Positions 53,133 to 64,000 of a stretch of DNA of 64,000 nt are shown piece after piece. How positions within the stretch are numbered: position 1 is the first letter of the stretch; each line of letters starts with the position of its first letter. The position numbers were made by a program, and so were the translations under genes. Location of the stretch: the NCBI GenBank assembly GCA_949317995.1, contig OX439039.1:14189282-14253281 (forward strand), read 5' to 3'. The notes beneath the pieces were generated by a model. That model did not search any database. It had not been told where the DNA came from and saw only the letters and a list, made by a program, of their open reading frames with translations. The DNA comes from Acholoe squamosa (Eukaryota > Annelida > Polychaeta > Phyllodocida > Polynoidae).

Positions 53133-54894
53133 AGTCGGCCACTGTGGTACCTTGAGTCAGCAACATCATAAAATGACTCAACTAATTCATAGTAAAGAGT
53201 GTGCTTTTAAAGCAAAACAAGGACAACATTTATTCCCAGCTGAGAGATCTTGGTCAGAGTGTTTCTGGAATGATTTTACTAACTATAATGCTAATTAATA
53301 CAATTCCTTGGATAAACATAAATTATAGCAAACTTATCCTCATTTATCAACTGTCCGTCATTGCAAAGTGGCTGTCAATCTATCAGAGGACCTCTCTACC
53401 TAATTGGTAGAATATAGTTGATTTTGTTGAAAGATAATGGATAGTGCTAGATTCACTTTCCCAAAGATGGAAAGATAGCAGGTGCTACAGCTCAACATAT
53501 TGTAGCAGTGTAAATAACTTCATTCATTTCATTTTGGACCAAAAAGCAATAGTGGCCGACTCAAGGTACTTGTATAGTGGCCGACTCAAGGTACATGTAT
53601 AGCTCAAAGACACCTTGGGTCAGTCTTATCATACCGCAAGTCAACTTCTATACAGCAGATTGTTGACTTTTGTACTGAACACTATAAAAGGAATAATTTC
53701 AAGTTAAATGATGTTTGACAGAGTATGAATGCAATGCCTTTTTCCAATTTTAGTTAGGTTTAACTCTGTTACTTGTTCAATATCACATTATCACTCATCT
53801 ATCATTTTGTTGCTGGAAAATCATCGGAAACCTATATCTGACTTCAAGAATAATTCACAAACTCTAGTGTCATCTAGAGTCCCTGGAAGGTCCTGGACTT
53901 ATATTCCAAAATATGCTAAGATAGCTTATAGCATATCTTGCCATATAGCACCAGTGCAAATAGCTTAGAATCCACTAATATATTCATTAACACATTCATT
54001 TTGGGCCCAAATCCAAGCAAAATGGCCGACTCAAGGTACCTGGACGACTCAAGGTCACTCTACCCTATATGTTTCAGATTAGAAATATACAATGTATGCT
54101 TGAAGAGTGAGTAGTATTTCCAGTTCCTGCCTACTCATGGGCACGCGCGGTTTCCGGTTCCATTTTGTAGCGGAAGAGGAAAGGGGGTAGTAAGTAAGAG
54201 CTTGGGAAGGGTTCCCCTGGTGTGTGCATGGGGACCAAATTATTTAGTCCACAGTCTCCTTTGTCCACCCAGAAATCCAATATATTTTTACCAAATCAAG
54301 CCTGTTTTGGTCATTTTGGACCAAAATATGACAACACTAGGCCACAAGTTATATGTTTGAGCTGTTAGGAAAAGTCCCCAGTCTGCTTTCCCCACACAAA
54401 CACAGATGGGTCTTGTGGATTGTGACCAGGCTGGAAGTAACTCATGCAAAGTGACCACGAAGAATTAACTCCAGTAGCTCCAATTCATTCTTTAAGTAGT
54501 GGAAGGTACCTTTTTACTGATTGGATGGGTACTTCCATTCAATCTTACCTGCTCTATGACTGGCTAGGTCCTTCTCTGCAGGCCAAACCGCTGAGAGAGC
54601 CCTTCAATGATTGGTTCATTGGGGGTCCCCTGGTGGGACATTCTGTTAATACTATACACCCCCTAGGGTGGGTATCACAGGTGGGCTGTTAGACTTAGAT
54701 GAACCGTGACTGGTGCATTCCAATCAAAGGTGTTCACCCCTCCAGTTGTTCCACCTCCCCTATATTGCCCCTTGTGGGAGGCACCTGTGGTGGTGCTCCC
54801 CTCTGTGGTGTGATCACTGAACCGTGCTAGGGTTCCCTGATATGCCCCAAGGTGCCTCCACTTATGATTGACTATATCATAGTGGTGGTGTGCG
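53133..54894. other. Host DNA with GGCCGACTCAAGGTAC repeats
   Basis: No gene. TGGCCGACTCAAGGTAC occurs at about 53551, 53576 and 54022 and, inverted and degenerate, directly at the insertion site (AGTCGGCCACTG at 53133). So the Polinton went into a member of this short repeat family. From 54440 to 54700 an 82-codon frame has no recognisable domain. Confidence 0.45.
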
Positions 54895-54919
54895 GTTTCG
54901 AACCTACTGTTCTCTTCAG
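54895..54919 (-). ncRNA. Hammerhead-ribozyme-like core of the second Penelope element
   Basis: On the minus strand CTGAAGA is followed by a GAAC/GTTC stem with an AGTAG loop and then GAAAC. Compared with the canonical CTGATGA only the freely variable U7 position differs. It lies about 285 bp past the Penelope ORF end, the same relation as at 6500-6523. I could not identify stems I and III with confidence. Confidence 0.45.
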
Positions 54920-55194
54920 GCCTACTTGCGAGTAGCCCCCCTGCCGGGGGTATTTTAGTCGGTCTGTGTCAGTGCTATATGTTTTTTGAAAAATCAAAAA
55001 AAGTGTGTTTTAGCTAGACTCCATAGTACTACCAAGTGCAAGTATTAAATAAGAAGGAGTGCAGTTAATTGTGCGAGGAGGCTTGCTTGGTCACACTAGA
55101 AAACTTGCTGTTTTGTAATTTTTGTCTTGCCCTAAGGAGGGTATAGAAAAAAAAATGATGAGGCAGTAAGGTGTGGCTCAGCCATATCGACTAT

Positions 55195-55460
55195 CCGTAG
55201 TGTTCAGCCCCCAGGGGGATTTGGTCTTGAGTCTGTGGATCCAATTGTATTTGATCTTCAGTCCCAGCTTCTTGCCTCTGCCACTCCTTGGGTGACAGTG
55301 CATGAAGTCAACGATATGTACACTCACATCCTTCTCCCCATTGTGGTCACATTTATTAAAATGGACCAGTATGTCATTTTTCCATTTCTTACGTCGGATA
55401 TACCCCAGGTGTTCTCCAATGGTTTATGCACTGACCTTAGGGTTTGTCCGACGTATTAGA
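55195..55460 (-). pseudogene. Penelope-like element, GIY-YIG C-terminal part
   Basis: The minus strand encodes YVGQTLRSVHK, HIVDFMHCHP and the terminal WIHRLKTKSPWGLNTTD, in two to three frames. The upstream half of the GIY-YIG motif (IYCIQCT) is at about 57245-57265, beyond the inserted TIR element, so the nuclease domain is cut by that insertion. Confidence 0.8.
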
Positions 55461-55473
55461 TATTACATCTGAT

Positions 55474-57235
55474 GGTCAAAAATCATAGAAACAGAGCATA
55501 TCCTATTTTTGGCACTTCCGTTGGCCCCTGTACTTAGAATTTTGATTTTTTTCTTGTTTTTTTTTTTTTTTGCTAATATCATCGGGCTCAATGAGTTCTT
55601 GATGTTACATATAGGTTTTTGGAGTGGGAAATTTATGTTTTAGCCTCCAGGGCCTCAAAATAGGCCAAAATTGACCCTAAATGAGTAGAAAAATCCCCAA
55701 AATATATATACAATATTTTTTCTCAGGAAATGGTACCAAATATGTGTGTTTCCATTTATGTTACATATATTTGGTGGTTGGGCATTGTATCAGAGCGAAA
55801 CATCCCCCACCTGGCCTGACTTCTTGTATAGTATGGGAGTATTTGAAGTTTGGTGAAGGTGTGTGTCTTGGCGAGTGATTCAGCCTTATACCCCCCTCCC
55901 TTAAAAAATCAGAGAGGTCAATGGGTTCAAAAAATGCCTTTAGAGTAAGGTTATATCTAATGTGTGTGAGGAAATGGGAGGGATCCATTGATAAACATGG
56001 GAATGAGAGGCCCATACCTCATCTCAGCAAGACATTCTAGGGAAGACAATTTCGGGAAGACAGATTATAAAATGATTTTTCCTCCTCCTGTTCAGGGTTT
56101 GAATATTTAACTCTTCTAAACATGTCATTAATTTTCCCCTGTCACAGACCTAAGTGACCAATGTGTAAAATAGTTACTTACTGCCCATCCTCTGCAACAG
56201 CAGAGCTTGGAAGGATATTTTTGTCTGGGCGAGATAGTGTCTTGGCGAGTGATTTTTGAGTAATATGCCAAGTTTAGGGCTTGATTTTTTAAATAAATAG
56301 TTATCATATCATCACAAAAGTCTCAGATCCGGACCATTTTGACCTCTAGATTATGAAGATTAAGTTTTTATTATTGGCAGAGGTGTCCTTATTGTCATAA
56401 AATCCATGTACATTTGATAAATGATCATCACAATTCCATTCCCATTTCTGTCTTACCAAGGAAATGAATGATTTTGACCCTGCTGTATACAGTTGGTATA
56501 TTTAACTATTCTAAATATGTCAGTAATTTTCCCCTATCACATACCTAAGTAAACAATGTGTAAAACAGTTACTTATTGCCCATCCTCTGCAACACCAGAG
56601 CATGTAAGGAGATTTTTGTCTGGGCGAGATAGTGTCTTGGCGAGTGATTTCTGAGAATCATGCCATGTTCAACTGGAATTCTTAGGTATACAAAGATTTT
56701 TCCCCCATTAAAGGTATATACCATCTAAATGTAGATGTCTTGGGCATTCTCCTCCATGTGATTGATAGTTCCTACCTCTCTCTCTCACACACTTTTAGGA
56801 AGAATGACAGATAATGAACATTTCTTCCCTCAATTTTACTGAAAATCCAAGTGTCAGTCCTGGAGGGAAATGCCCCATTGCCAAAGAAAAATCACAGAAT
56901 ATCTTGTCATAACTCACTAAAACCAACATTTAGACCCAGTTGTACAAGAATGATAACATAAAAGACCATTATTAATATATAAAAACACATATGGGAGGCC
57001 TTAAGGGTATTTAACCCCAATTATCACTCGCCAAGACACTGTTTCTAGGATATGTACTTTTGGGTGTTGCCATAGCAACCGTTTTCATATTCAACTAATA
57101 AAATATCATGTGGAGGTAGTCCAACACCGATATACTATCCACAAAAAAAATCATTGAGACACTCCTAGGTTTGGTCTCAGACCCCCCACCCCACCTCCAA
57201 GGGGGGGATATGCTCTGTTTCTATGACTTTCGACC
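55474..57235. mobile_element. 1.76-kb TIR element nested in the Penelope element
   Basis: The left end GGTCAAAAATCATAGAAACA (then GAGCATATCC) is inverted at the right (GGATATGCTCTGTTTCTATG, then ACTTTCGACC). Inside, TGTCTTGGCGAGTGATT occurs three times (about 55866, 56240 and 56633) and once inverted (about 57026), each in a larger diverged repeat. No ORF codes for a transposase, so it is non-autonomous. A 2-bp TG duplication is possible. Confidence 0.75.
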
Positions 57236-58850
57236 TGGTGCATTGGATACAATAGATGGTATTGGAACTCTTACAGGTGACATTTATTTTTGTCTCAAAA
57301 CATTCAGCTGATTTCTGTTAGGTCACCTTGCCTTCCCTCCTCAGTATTTTGCAATACTTGCAATTCCTTTCCCAACAACAATTCTTTTCCTTGGTGGAAC
57401 AGATTGGGGGAGGGGCCTAGGTGTGTCATGGTATCTGAGTTTGGATTTCACCAAGTGATCTCTGAGGTTTTTGGGGTGTTTATACCCCCTTATGATTTTA
57501 CTGTTGTAGAATATTTTGGTCATTCTTGGCCTCCCCAGAATTGGTTTATTCTTCTTAATGATGTCACTGATAGGGTTGCCGTTTGGCCTAAAGGTAGTGA
57601 TCAGGTAGAGCTTTTCTTCCTCTTCCTTCTCTTTGGATTTTCTGGCTACCAGGAGTCCTTTCCTGATTTTCCATCTACCTTGGCCTTGCATTCAAGCAAT
57701 AGTGATTCTGGATAACCTTTAGCTCTAAAGGCATCCATCTTCTCCTTGGCCTGTTTTTCATAGTCAGAGTCCAGCTTACAGATCCTCCTTAATCTCAATA
57801 ATTGTGAGTATGGGAGGCTCCATTTGGTGGCAGGTGGGTGTGCTGAGGTGTAGTCCAAATATGCGTTGACATCACAGGGTTTGACATATAAATCTGTGTA
57901 TAGACTCATCTGTGTCAAATATCACTGTGGTGTCCAAAAAACAGATCTCCTCAACTGAGGAGGAGAATTTGATGGAATGGTGGCTCCTGTTTAGGTATGT
58001 CAGCAATTTTTGCAGCTCATCTTTGCCATGTGTCCACATGAAAAAGATGTCATCAATGAATCTAAGACAAACTTGAGGTTTGTTCTGGTACCCTTCCAGG
58101 AGTCTGTTCTCCAGATTCTCCATGAAGATATTGGCATTAGATGGGGCCAGTCTGGTCCCCATGGCAGTGCCACTGACCTTTAGATAGTGGTGACCATTGA
58201 ACTCTATATTGTTCTTGGTAAACACTAATCTGGTCAGATCTAACAGAGATTCATTGGTGGGTTTCACATTCTGACCTCTCACCTTGGTGACCACATCCCC
58301 TATGACATGAAGGCCTTCCTCATTGGGGATGTTAGTGTACAGTACTCAACCTTATGGATAAAGTCATTTGTGTCCTTAACATATGATTTTACCTTGGGAA
58401 CCAGGGGTTTGAGGAAATTATCCACAAAAGCTGAGATTTTCTCAGTTGCACATCCATTACCAGACACAACTGGTCTGCCTGGTGGTGGGGTTGTGCCTTT
58501 AGGGATTTTGGGTAGAAAATATATGGGAGGAGGGTTTCTTTGTCCTCAGAGGTCCTGCCATTTTTTTAGTAATTTCAGTAGCATTAATCATGCTGGTGAT
58601 TTTACTATCTACCTCAGTGTAGAGTTGGGAGGTCGGATTTTCTTATCCAATGATTCATAGACATTGGTATACAAAGCATACATGGGTCTTGTGCTGTGGG
58701 TAAGGGAGTGGTCATTTATATTTATCAACAAGGGAGGGGGGAGCAGGGTGGGTTTTCATGGATGCATGAAAATTCTCCCCATTGGCATTCAAATTCTTTT
58801 ACGCCCCTCCTTCCACTGACGATTAGGGGTGTCTGCGTGTGGTTCCAATT
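57236..58850 (-). pseudogene. Penelope-like element, reverse-transcriptase part
   Basis: On the minus strand a GNGCATEKISAFVDNFLKPL segment is followed by HYLKVSGTAMGTRLAPSNAN and the catalytic LRFIDDIFFMW (in the frame 57872-58294). Then come FLDTTV, LYVKPCDVNAYLDYTSAHPP and PYSQLLRLRRIC (57646-57918), a linker with RGYKHPKNLRDHLVKSKLRY (57341-57691), and the start of the GIY-YIG domain. At least three frame changes are present, so the copy is dead. The order is that of Penelope-like polymerases. A 3-bp-wide nested insertion point cuts it at about 57236. Confidence 0.85.
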
Positions 58851-60802
58851 GAGTCAGACAATATCAAATAGGCCTAGATACCGGTCGAGTCGGACCAGTC
58901 GGACCTGCACATTTGGGGGGAGGAGGAATCTTTACATATCTATGACACATGAGGAGCGAAAAATGTATGACTTTGACTTAATGTACCGATACCATGTAGT
59001 GGGTACAAAAACAGGGGTACCCAGTATCTGTATTGATAATGTCTGTTTCCTCATGTAAAAGCATGTTTATGTTAGCAAATCAAAGCCGGACACTGTGGTT
59101 TGGGTTTGCCAACCGAGGCAGTAATAAGCCCCCCCCCCTCCCCCGTGCCCCATAGACTGAGTATCGTCTCTGCATGGCTACCGTGCCCCGCCCCCACCTG
59201 GTAACAAATGACTCAGCCCTTATTGCTGTAATATGTTTGTCAGTTTGCACTGCCATCTAGTGTCTACAATGAAATATTGTATGTTGCACAATCTGCAGGA
59301 ACAGAAACAACCCAGGAAACAATGACAATAACTGACTACGATCGGATAACACACTCCCTGTACTGCTATATTACTGTATCATCACTCTCCCAGCCGAGGC
59401 AAGGTGAAACCGTGTCATGGTTGAGGCATAGTGGGAATTGAATATAGTGTATTCCCACTATGATTTGCTGCTTCCTTTAGGGTGGTACCCTGAGGGATTT
59501 AACCTTAGGCCACCATACTTCCAAATATATCCACTTGTAATGTCCAACTAACATAGATCAGGTGTTAGTCATGATGTTTTCTAAATTTCTTTATTGGGGC
59601 CGGCAAAAAGTGATTGAGGTGCTTCCTCATTCAGTCATGATGGAGTGCCTTCTCAGAGGAGGTACCTCTAAATTGAAGTCACCTTTGTCTGCTCTCTTTA
59701 TAACCTAGTACACCTGGGTACCTACTTATACCACTGAAATGGGGGAAGTGACCTCCAGGGAGGAAGGTTGTTACTTGGGACGTGCTGTTCACTTCTGGAC
59801 CAGGTCCTTAGGAAGCAGCTTTTGGGAAAGCAAGAGAGAAGTGCACTAGGCTACTGAAAAGTAGATTAATGTGGCTGTCTTCTTTTTTTTTTTTTTGGAA
59901 GTGCACCTCAGACAGAAGTGACTTCCAATGTTCAGGAATCAGCCACCTGGGCATGAGCCATTCTGAGAAAGAGGCAACTATGGCTGCACATACCCATCAT
60001 TAAGAAATACAACAATTCTAAATATGCATGCAGTGACCTGAGCCGTTATACAATTCATTTAAATGAAGGGAGTGGTCAGGCTGGTGGGGAGGATTCTATG
60101 AGCATCCAGCAGATAATGTTGAATGTTTTTCTCCCTACTACAAAATTAAAGGTCCAAGTGTTTCCCCCCAATGCTTATGATGGGCCATTTCAGTGCGATG
60201 GGCTAATTGCTGCTTTTTATCTACCAAATAACAGTCATTTGCAATGCTTTTTTCCAGGGCCTGTATAATCTCCTGGTGACCGATGGCCTGTAACGGATGT
60301 GTTATGTACTCTGCCTCTTGAGTTGGTAACCCGAGCATTGATTATGATTATGGCTTCTGACAATCGGTGTAACTAAGGGAAAGGAAAGCTGGCTCTTTAT
60401 CATGAGAACAGTGATGAAGTCCATCTCAGTAACCATTTCTACATGTGTCTTATCTACCTTACTTGGGGAAAATTGTCCTGGTTCCAAAAAAGAAGCACCA
60501 TAAAACATCTGTCGGAAGCCAATATGGACTTTATTGTCAATCAGAATCAGGAGCAGAATAATAAGAATACACAGTATTCAATCGGCTAAGGCTATGCCTC
60601 TATCATAAGACTCCTTCCCATGCATGTAGTTATCATGCTAATAAACCACACCAAATTCAGAAACATGCTGTTAAATCACACATCCTTCATAAAAGAATAG
60701 CTGAGTTTCGGGAGTTTACCCTTCCTGCAGAATCCCAGACTCTAACATTTAATCCTTTGGCACTTTCTGTGCAGTTTACTTATAATTTCCCCTTCCATCC
60801 AG
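58851..60802. other. Non-coding host DNA
   Basis: No gene. It contains a 12-bp-arm hairpin (CATAGTGGGAAT at 59427 and its inverse ending about 59462), repeat family B copy 2 (59520-59592) and C-rich and T-rich runs. The 3' untranslated region of the BBOX1-like gene should lie in its right part. Confidence 0.4.
59520..59592 (+). repeat. Dispersed repeat family B, copy 2
   Basis: ATATCCACTTGTAATGTCC, AACATAGATCAGGTG and TCATGATGTTTTC correspond to 3028-3105. Confidence 0.5.
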
Positions 60803-63728
60803 TTACTGGTAGAGTTTGAGTTCGGCCATGATGACCCTCCTCCTGGAGTTGAGTTCATCCCAGTCTATGTAGCCGCCCTCCAGGTGCCTCTCTCCTCCCT
60901 CCAGTAGCCTGTAACTGGTACGTCCATGCAGCACACGGTAATTGTGGAAGCACACAATGTCTCCTAAAATTAGTAAAATATTGCATTATCACAGAAATAA
61001 AACACTACTTGGAAATTCTAATCATATGAATATATTTAATCTGAAACAAAAACGGATCTCCATCAGGAAGTTTAGGAATAACTTGTCAGTAAAAGTCATA
61101 GCATTCAAAAATAAGGAGTGTGCAAGTAAGAGAATCTATTCCTGAACAGTGGAATGATTTATATCGATCTGTTATGACATGCAGAAGGCACTCATTTCCC
61201 AATTACAATCTCTGGAGGGTGTTGCTCCTATAGTAAAAGGAAGAGCTGGCTAAAAATGCCCTCATTTCCAATTCTTTCTTTTCATGTAGCTATAACCTGT
61301 CCCTTTTGTTGCCCACAAGTGGTCATTCAAGTACTGTGCTAAAAAAGGGTGATTTGAGTAGGTACCTAGTTGGGAGAAGTCAGTAAGTATAATAAATAAA
61401 TCTCATCTATTTTTCACCTTTTGATAAGGGGTTTGAGGCTATTTGGTAAATATTTGATAAATGGGGCAGTGGAGAAAAGGGTGTGTTTCCTTATGCTCCT
61501 AGTTGAGAATGGCCATCCCTATGCTTAATAAAGCCGGTATAAAATCTGGTGTAGCCTTTTCTGATATGTATTGTATACCCCTCTCTATGTAATAGGGTGC
61601 AACATATTCTGGTAATAGCTGACCCATTATATGCACAATACAGGACTTCAGCATGGACCTTTGGTGGGCTGACTGACTGACTGATTTGTGTTTTACAGCA
61701 CTTTAGCGGCACTAAGTGGCTATCCCGTGCTTCACAGGTTGATAATTTAACAGAGGAATGTGTCAGTGCCCGCGCATATGTGCACCACACACATCCTGAG
61801 GGGATAGGAAAGAGGAGATATAGACCCTTTTAAGTGGGCTAGGGAAGCCCGACCTTTGGTGGGAGGGGAAAACACTTGGTCAATTAGTTCTGGTCACAGC
61901 CCCATGGTGGCAGCACTGATTGGCATGCACCCCTGCCATACATCCAAATCAAAGTCACCACCAGTAGTGAATACAACTTTGCTTTATTGCTTCAGATGGC
62001 GCCACTGTGCTGGTGCAATCAAGACTGGATAAAATGCTGGAAGCATTTTATTTTCACACAGATATATGCTTACATTTAGCATGGTTAGAACTTACAATAT
62101 AGGTTGAGATTTCACCAGAACACTGTAGCCAGTACTGTGATGATAGACATGTAGAAAGTGGAAGATCTATTTATTTGAGATCTTGTAGCAGCTTTAACTA
62201 TAGAGTCTATTGTTCTCAACATGAAAATTAAAACCGCACACTCTCATATATATCTTGGCAAGGATTAATTGAATTGAATTAAATTTCTTTTATTTATACT
62301 CTACAAGTATAGGACCTGGTACTATCCTGCAATCATACAGTGCATTTGTAAGTTATAACCAGTGCAATGTATCAAAGAGCTATATAGGCAACAAAATTGC
62401 GATATACAAAATAAATCAAGACTGATCAGGATCTATGAGTCGTTAATAACGCTACATCATGTACGTTATGTCACTTCCATTTGCTATCCTAGACAGTGTT
62501 TTATATGATAGAGCCTCTAAAACCGTGCAGCATCAGGGAAAGGGACATTTGATGAAGAATGAGCTACCATTATTGCAATTCCAACCAATGGCTGCAGTCT
62601 CTGTGTAGGCCCCTGACCATTAGTGTCACTGAACCCAATGTTGACATTTGTCTGTATGACCACTTGTATACTAAAAGTGTCTAGATGTCATATCATGACT
62701 GGATTGTTTTATATGCTGCCTTTTTCAGTCGGCTCCTATAGTTAGTCAACAAACTGTTCCTAATATTTCCTCATGGAGGCCTTTCACAGAAATGGCAGGT
62801 TATAACCTCTTAATAACACATATATCTAGCGGCCACACAGGGCATTTTCATGCCGTGCACATGGGTCAATTCACATACCATGTGATAAGAAAAAAAATAA
62901 TTGCATAGGAGGTAAAATTGTCTTTCACATTAAATATGAACTCCATATGAAATAGTCCTTTACCTAGTGAAATGAGGTTTTTGTATGTCACTCAGCCATA
63001 GGCCAATACAGTTTGATGTATCTTTTAATTAGTTTTATCAGTGAAATCATTAAAAATGGGTAAACCTTTACTCACCAGCTTCTAGTTTATACTGTATGTG
63101 GTTGCCTGGTTCATAGGCTATATTGTTGTAAGTTTTCAATGCTGTGAACAGCCGATTGACCACATCCAGCGGCACGTGAAGAAAACTGTCACGCACCATG
63201 TTGTTAAATGAAATCTTGTTTATCCTTCCCTCATGGTCCAACCTGAACAGAGCCAGAGAAGATTGATAATACATGAGTGATGGAATGCTAACTTTGATAG
63301 AATGCAAATGGTCAGGTCAAAATCACTGTAAAAGAGGTATGTGCTATGGCTGACTTCTCTCTTTCAAATTATATTTAGAAGCCTTAATAATTACTTTTGC
63401 AAAATCATTGAATAAGCAAAAAGAGCAATGGCAGTGGGGCTAAGGCCTTAATATTTTGCCTTTAAACTATTATGGTCAGTGATGTTTGCATCAGTACGAC
63501 TGCTCTTCAAAAGCAAACTGAATTACTATACATACTAGTGTTTATCATACTATCATAGTCTATTACCATGATAGATAGGTTGAGAAAAAGATTTACACAA
63601 TTGCTAAAGTAGTACCCACCCTATGGTTGGTTGTCTCGTGACCTTGAAGAATTTGCCATAGTCTGTCCCCATATCCTGGAAGTCGACGCAGGTTGACACG
63701 AGCAGGTCATACATGTCTGGGTGCCGCT
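60803..63728 (-). CDS. BBOX1-like: Gamma-butyrobetaine dioxygenase-like gene, last three coding exons
   Basis: Exons on the minus strand: 63728-63620, 63242-63076 and 60963-60803 (stop TAA at 60805-60803). Boundaries are AG/ and /GT consensus (ATAGG/GTGGGT, GAAGCTG/GTGAGT, TTCAG/, TTTTAG/), and all phases join. Residues read RHPDMYDLLVSTCVDFQDMG, then LDHEGRINKISFNN and VPLDVVNRLFTALKTYNN, then DIVCFHNYRVLHGRTSY and YIDWDEL. This is the C-terminal half of the Fe(II)/2-oxoglutarate carnitine-pathway dioxygenases. The HGR His is the distal iron ligand and the downstream Arg binds 2-oxoglutarate. BBOX1 hydroxylates gamma-butyrobetaine to carnitine. The closely related trimethyllysine dioxygenase cannot be fully excluded. 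The 5' exons lie outside the window. Confidence 0.88.
61203..61392 (-). repeat. Dispersed repeat family A, inverted copy in the BBOX1-like intron
   Basis: CTGGAGGGTGTTGCTCCTAT, CATGTAGCTATAACCTGTCC and GGTACCTAGTTGGGAGAAG are the inverse of 9636-9962. It sits within the 2.1-kb last intron. Confidence 0.65.
61745..61850 (-). repeat. Dispersed repeat family D, inverted copy
   Basis: Inverse of 11479-11582 over about 105 bp with few mismatches. It lies in the last intron of the BBOX1-like gene. The rest of the intron (61851-63075) shows no feature except an AATTGAATTGAATT LINE-tail-like stretch at about 62266. Confidence 0.7.
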
Positions 63729-64000
63729 CTGAATATGATGGAAACAACTTTGTACCTGGATTCTGTATAAGAGGCACTGATGCTTACAGTAGATTCTTTG
63801 GCATTTTATCCCTCTAAACTAAACCAAATGCCATTAAATAAACTGTGGGGTGTTGTTTATGCTCTTTCATGATACTTACAAACAGTAATAGTTTTGATAG
63901 TCATTATAGGCTTATAAAAGGAGCTGCTTCTATAAAGGTAATAATATATTCTTTTGCATTTTACTAATGACAGATCTAGACATGAATGGCATGCCCTTAT
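63729..64000 (-). other. Intron of the BBOX1-like gene
   Basis: Sequence upstream of the 63728 acceptor. No exon is recognised before the window edge. Confidence 0.5.

Overview
The window looks like nuclear DNA of an invertebrate animal. It is gene-poor and repeat-rich, with remnants of non-LTR retrotransposons (LINEs) and Penelope-like elements, tRNA-derived SINEs and TIR-bounded DNA transposons. At the right edge are three minus-strand exons of a host gene with consensus splice sites, encoding a gamma-butyrobetaine dioxygenase-like (BBOX1-like) enzyme. The species cannot be named from the sequence; a marine invertebrate is a guess.

The centre (23055-53126, about 30.1 kb) is one complete Polinton/Maverick (adintovirus-like) endogenous DNA virus. 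Its limits are set by terminal inverted repeats of about 310-330 bp beginning AG and ending CT, flanked by a perfect 6-bp target duplication (ACCATG at 23049-23054 and 53127-53132). All recognised genes lie on the minus strand between 23.6 and 41.6 kb. In transcription order they are: a small ORF, a RING protein, a 0.9-kb repeat block, a penton-position structural protein, protein-primed DNA polymerase B, a PC4-like protein, a zinc-ribbon protein, retroviral-type integrase, an A32-like packaging ATPase, a basic core-like protein with a hydrophobic tail, a conserved element protein, a pVI/pX-like amphipathic protein, an F54H12.2-like major capsid protein, an adenain-type protease, three small membrane or coiled-coil proteins, a DUF5662-like protein, a small membrane protein, a tandem death-domain protein and two dUTPase paralogues.

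The copy is recent in appearance (intact capsid, ATPase and integrase; near-identical TIR ends; perfect target duplication) but disabled. Polymerase B has a frameshift, the protease has lost its middle with the catalytic His region, the death-domain protein carries an in-frame TGA, and the second dUTPase is frameshifted. A motif, TGAGA(T/C), recurs 38-85 bp before the start codon of ten genes, including all presumed virion genes except the ATPase and the 342-aa protein; it is a candidate shared promoter.

The right third of the element (41.6-52.8 kb) has no recognisable gene. It holds three arrays of a 180-bp satellite, duplicated AT-rich modules, shorter tandem repeats and two related TATA-leader-splice-donor modules. 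Several internal repeats share AAGACCTC with the TIRs and resemble CTCF sites.

Left host flank (1-23048): LINE and Penelope fragments, two SINE families, a minisatellite, a foldback element at 11.7-12.4 kb, TIR elements at 13.8-14.9 and 18.4-18.7 kb, and a 2.9-kb TIR element built of TAGTAA-rich repeats ending just before the Polinton. Right host flank (53133-64000): a Penelope-like element split by a 1.76-kb TIR element inside its GIY-YIG domain, dispersed repeats, and the BBOX1-like exons. Both Penelope copies have a hammerhead-ribozyme-like core about 300 bp downstream of their ORF.
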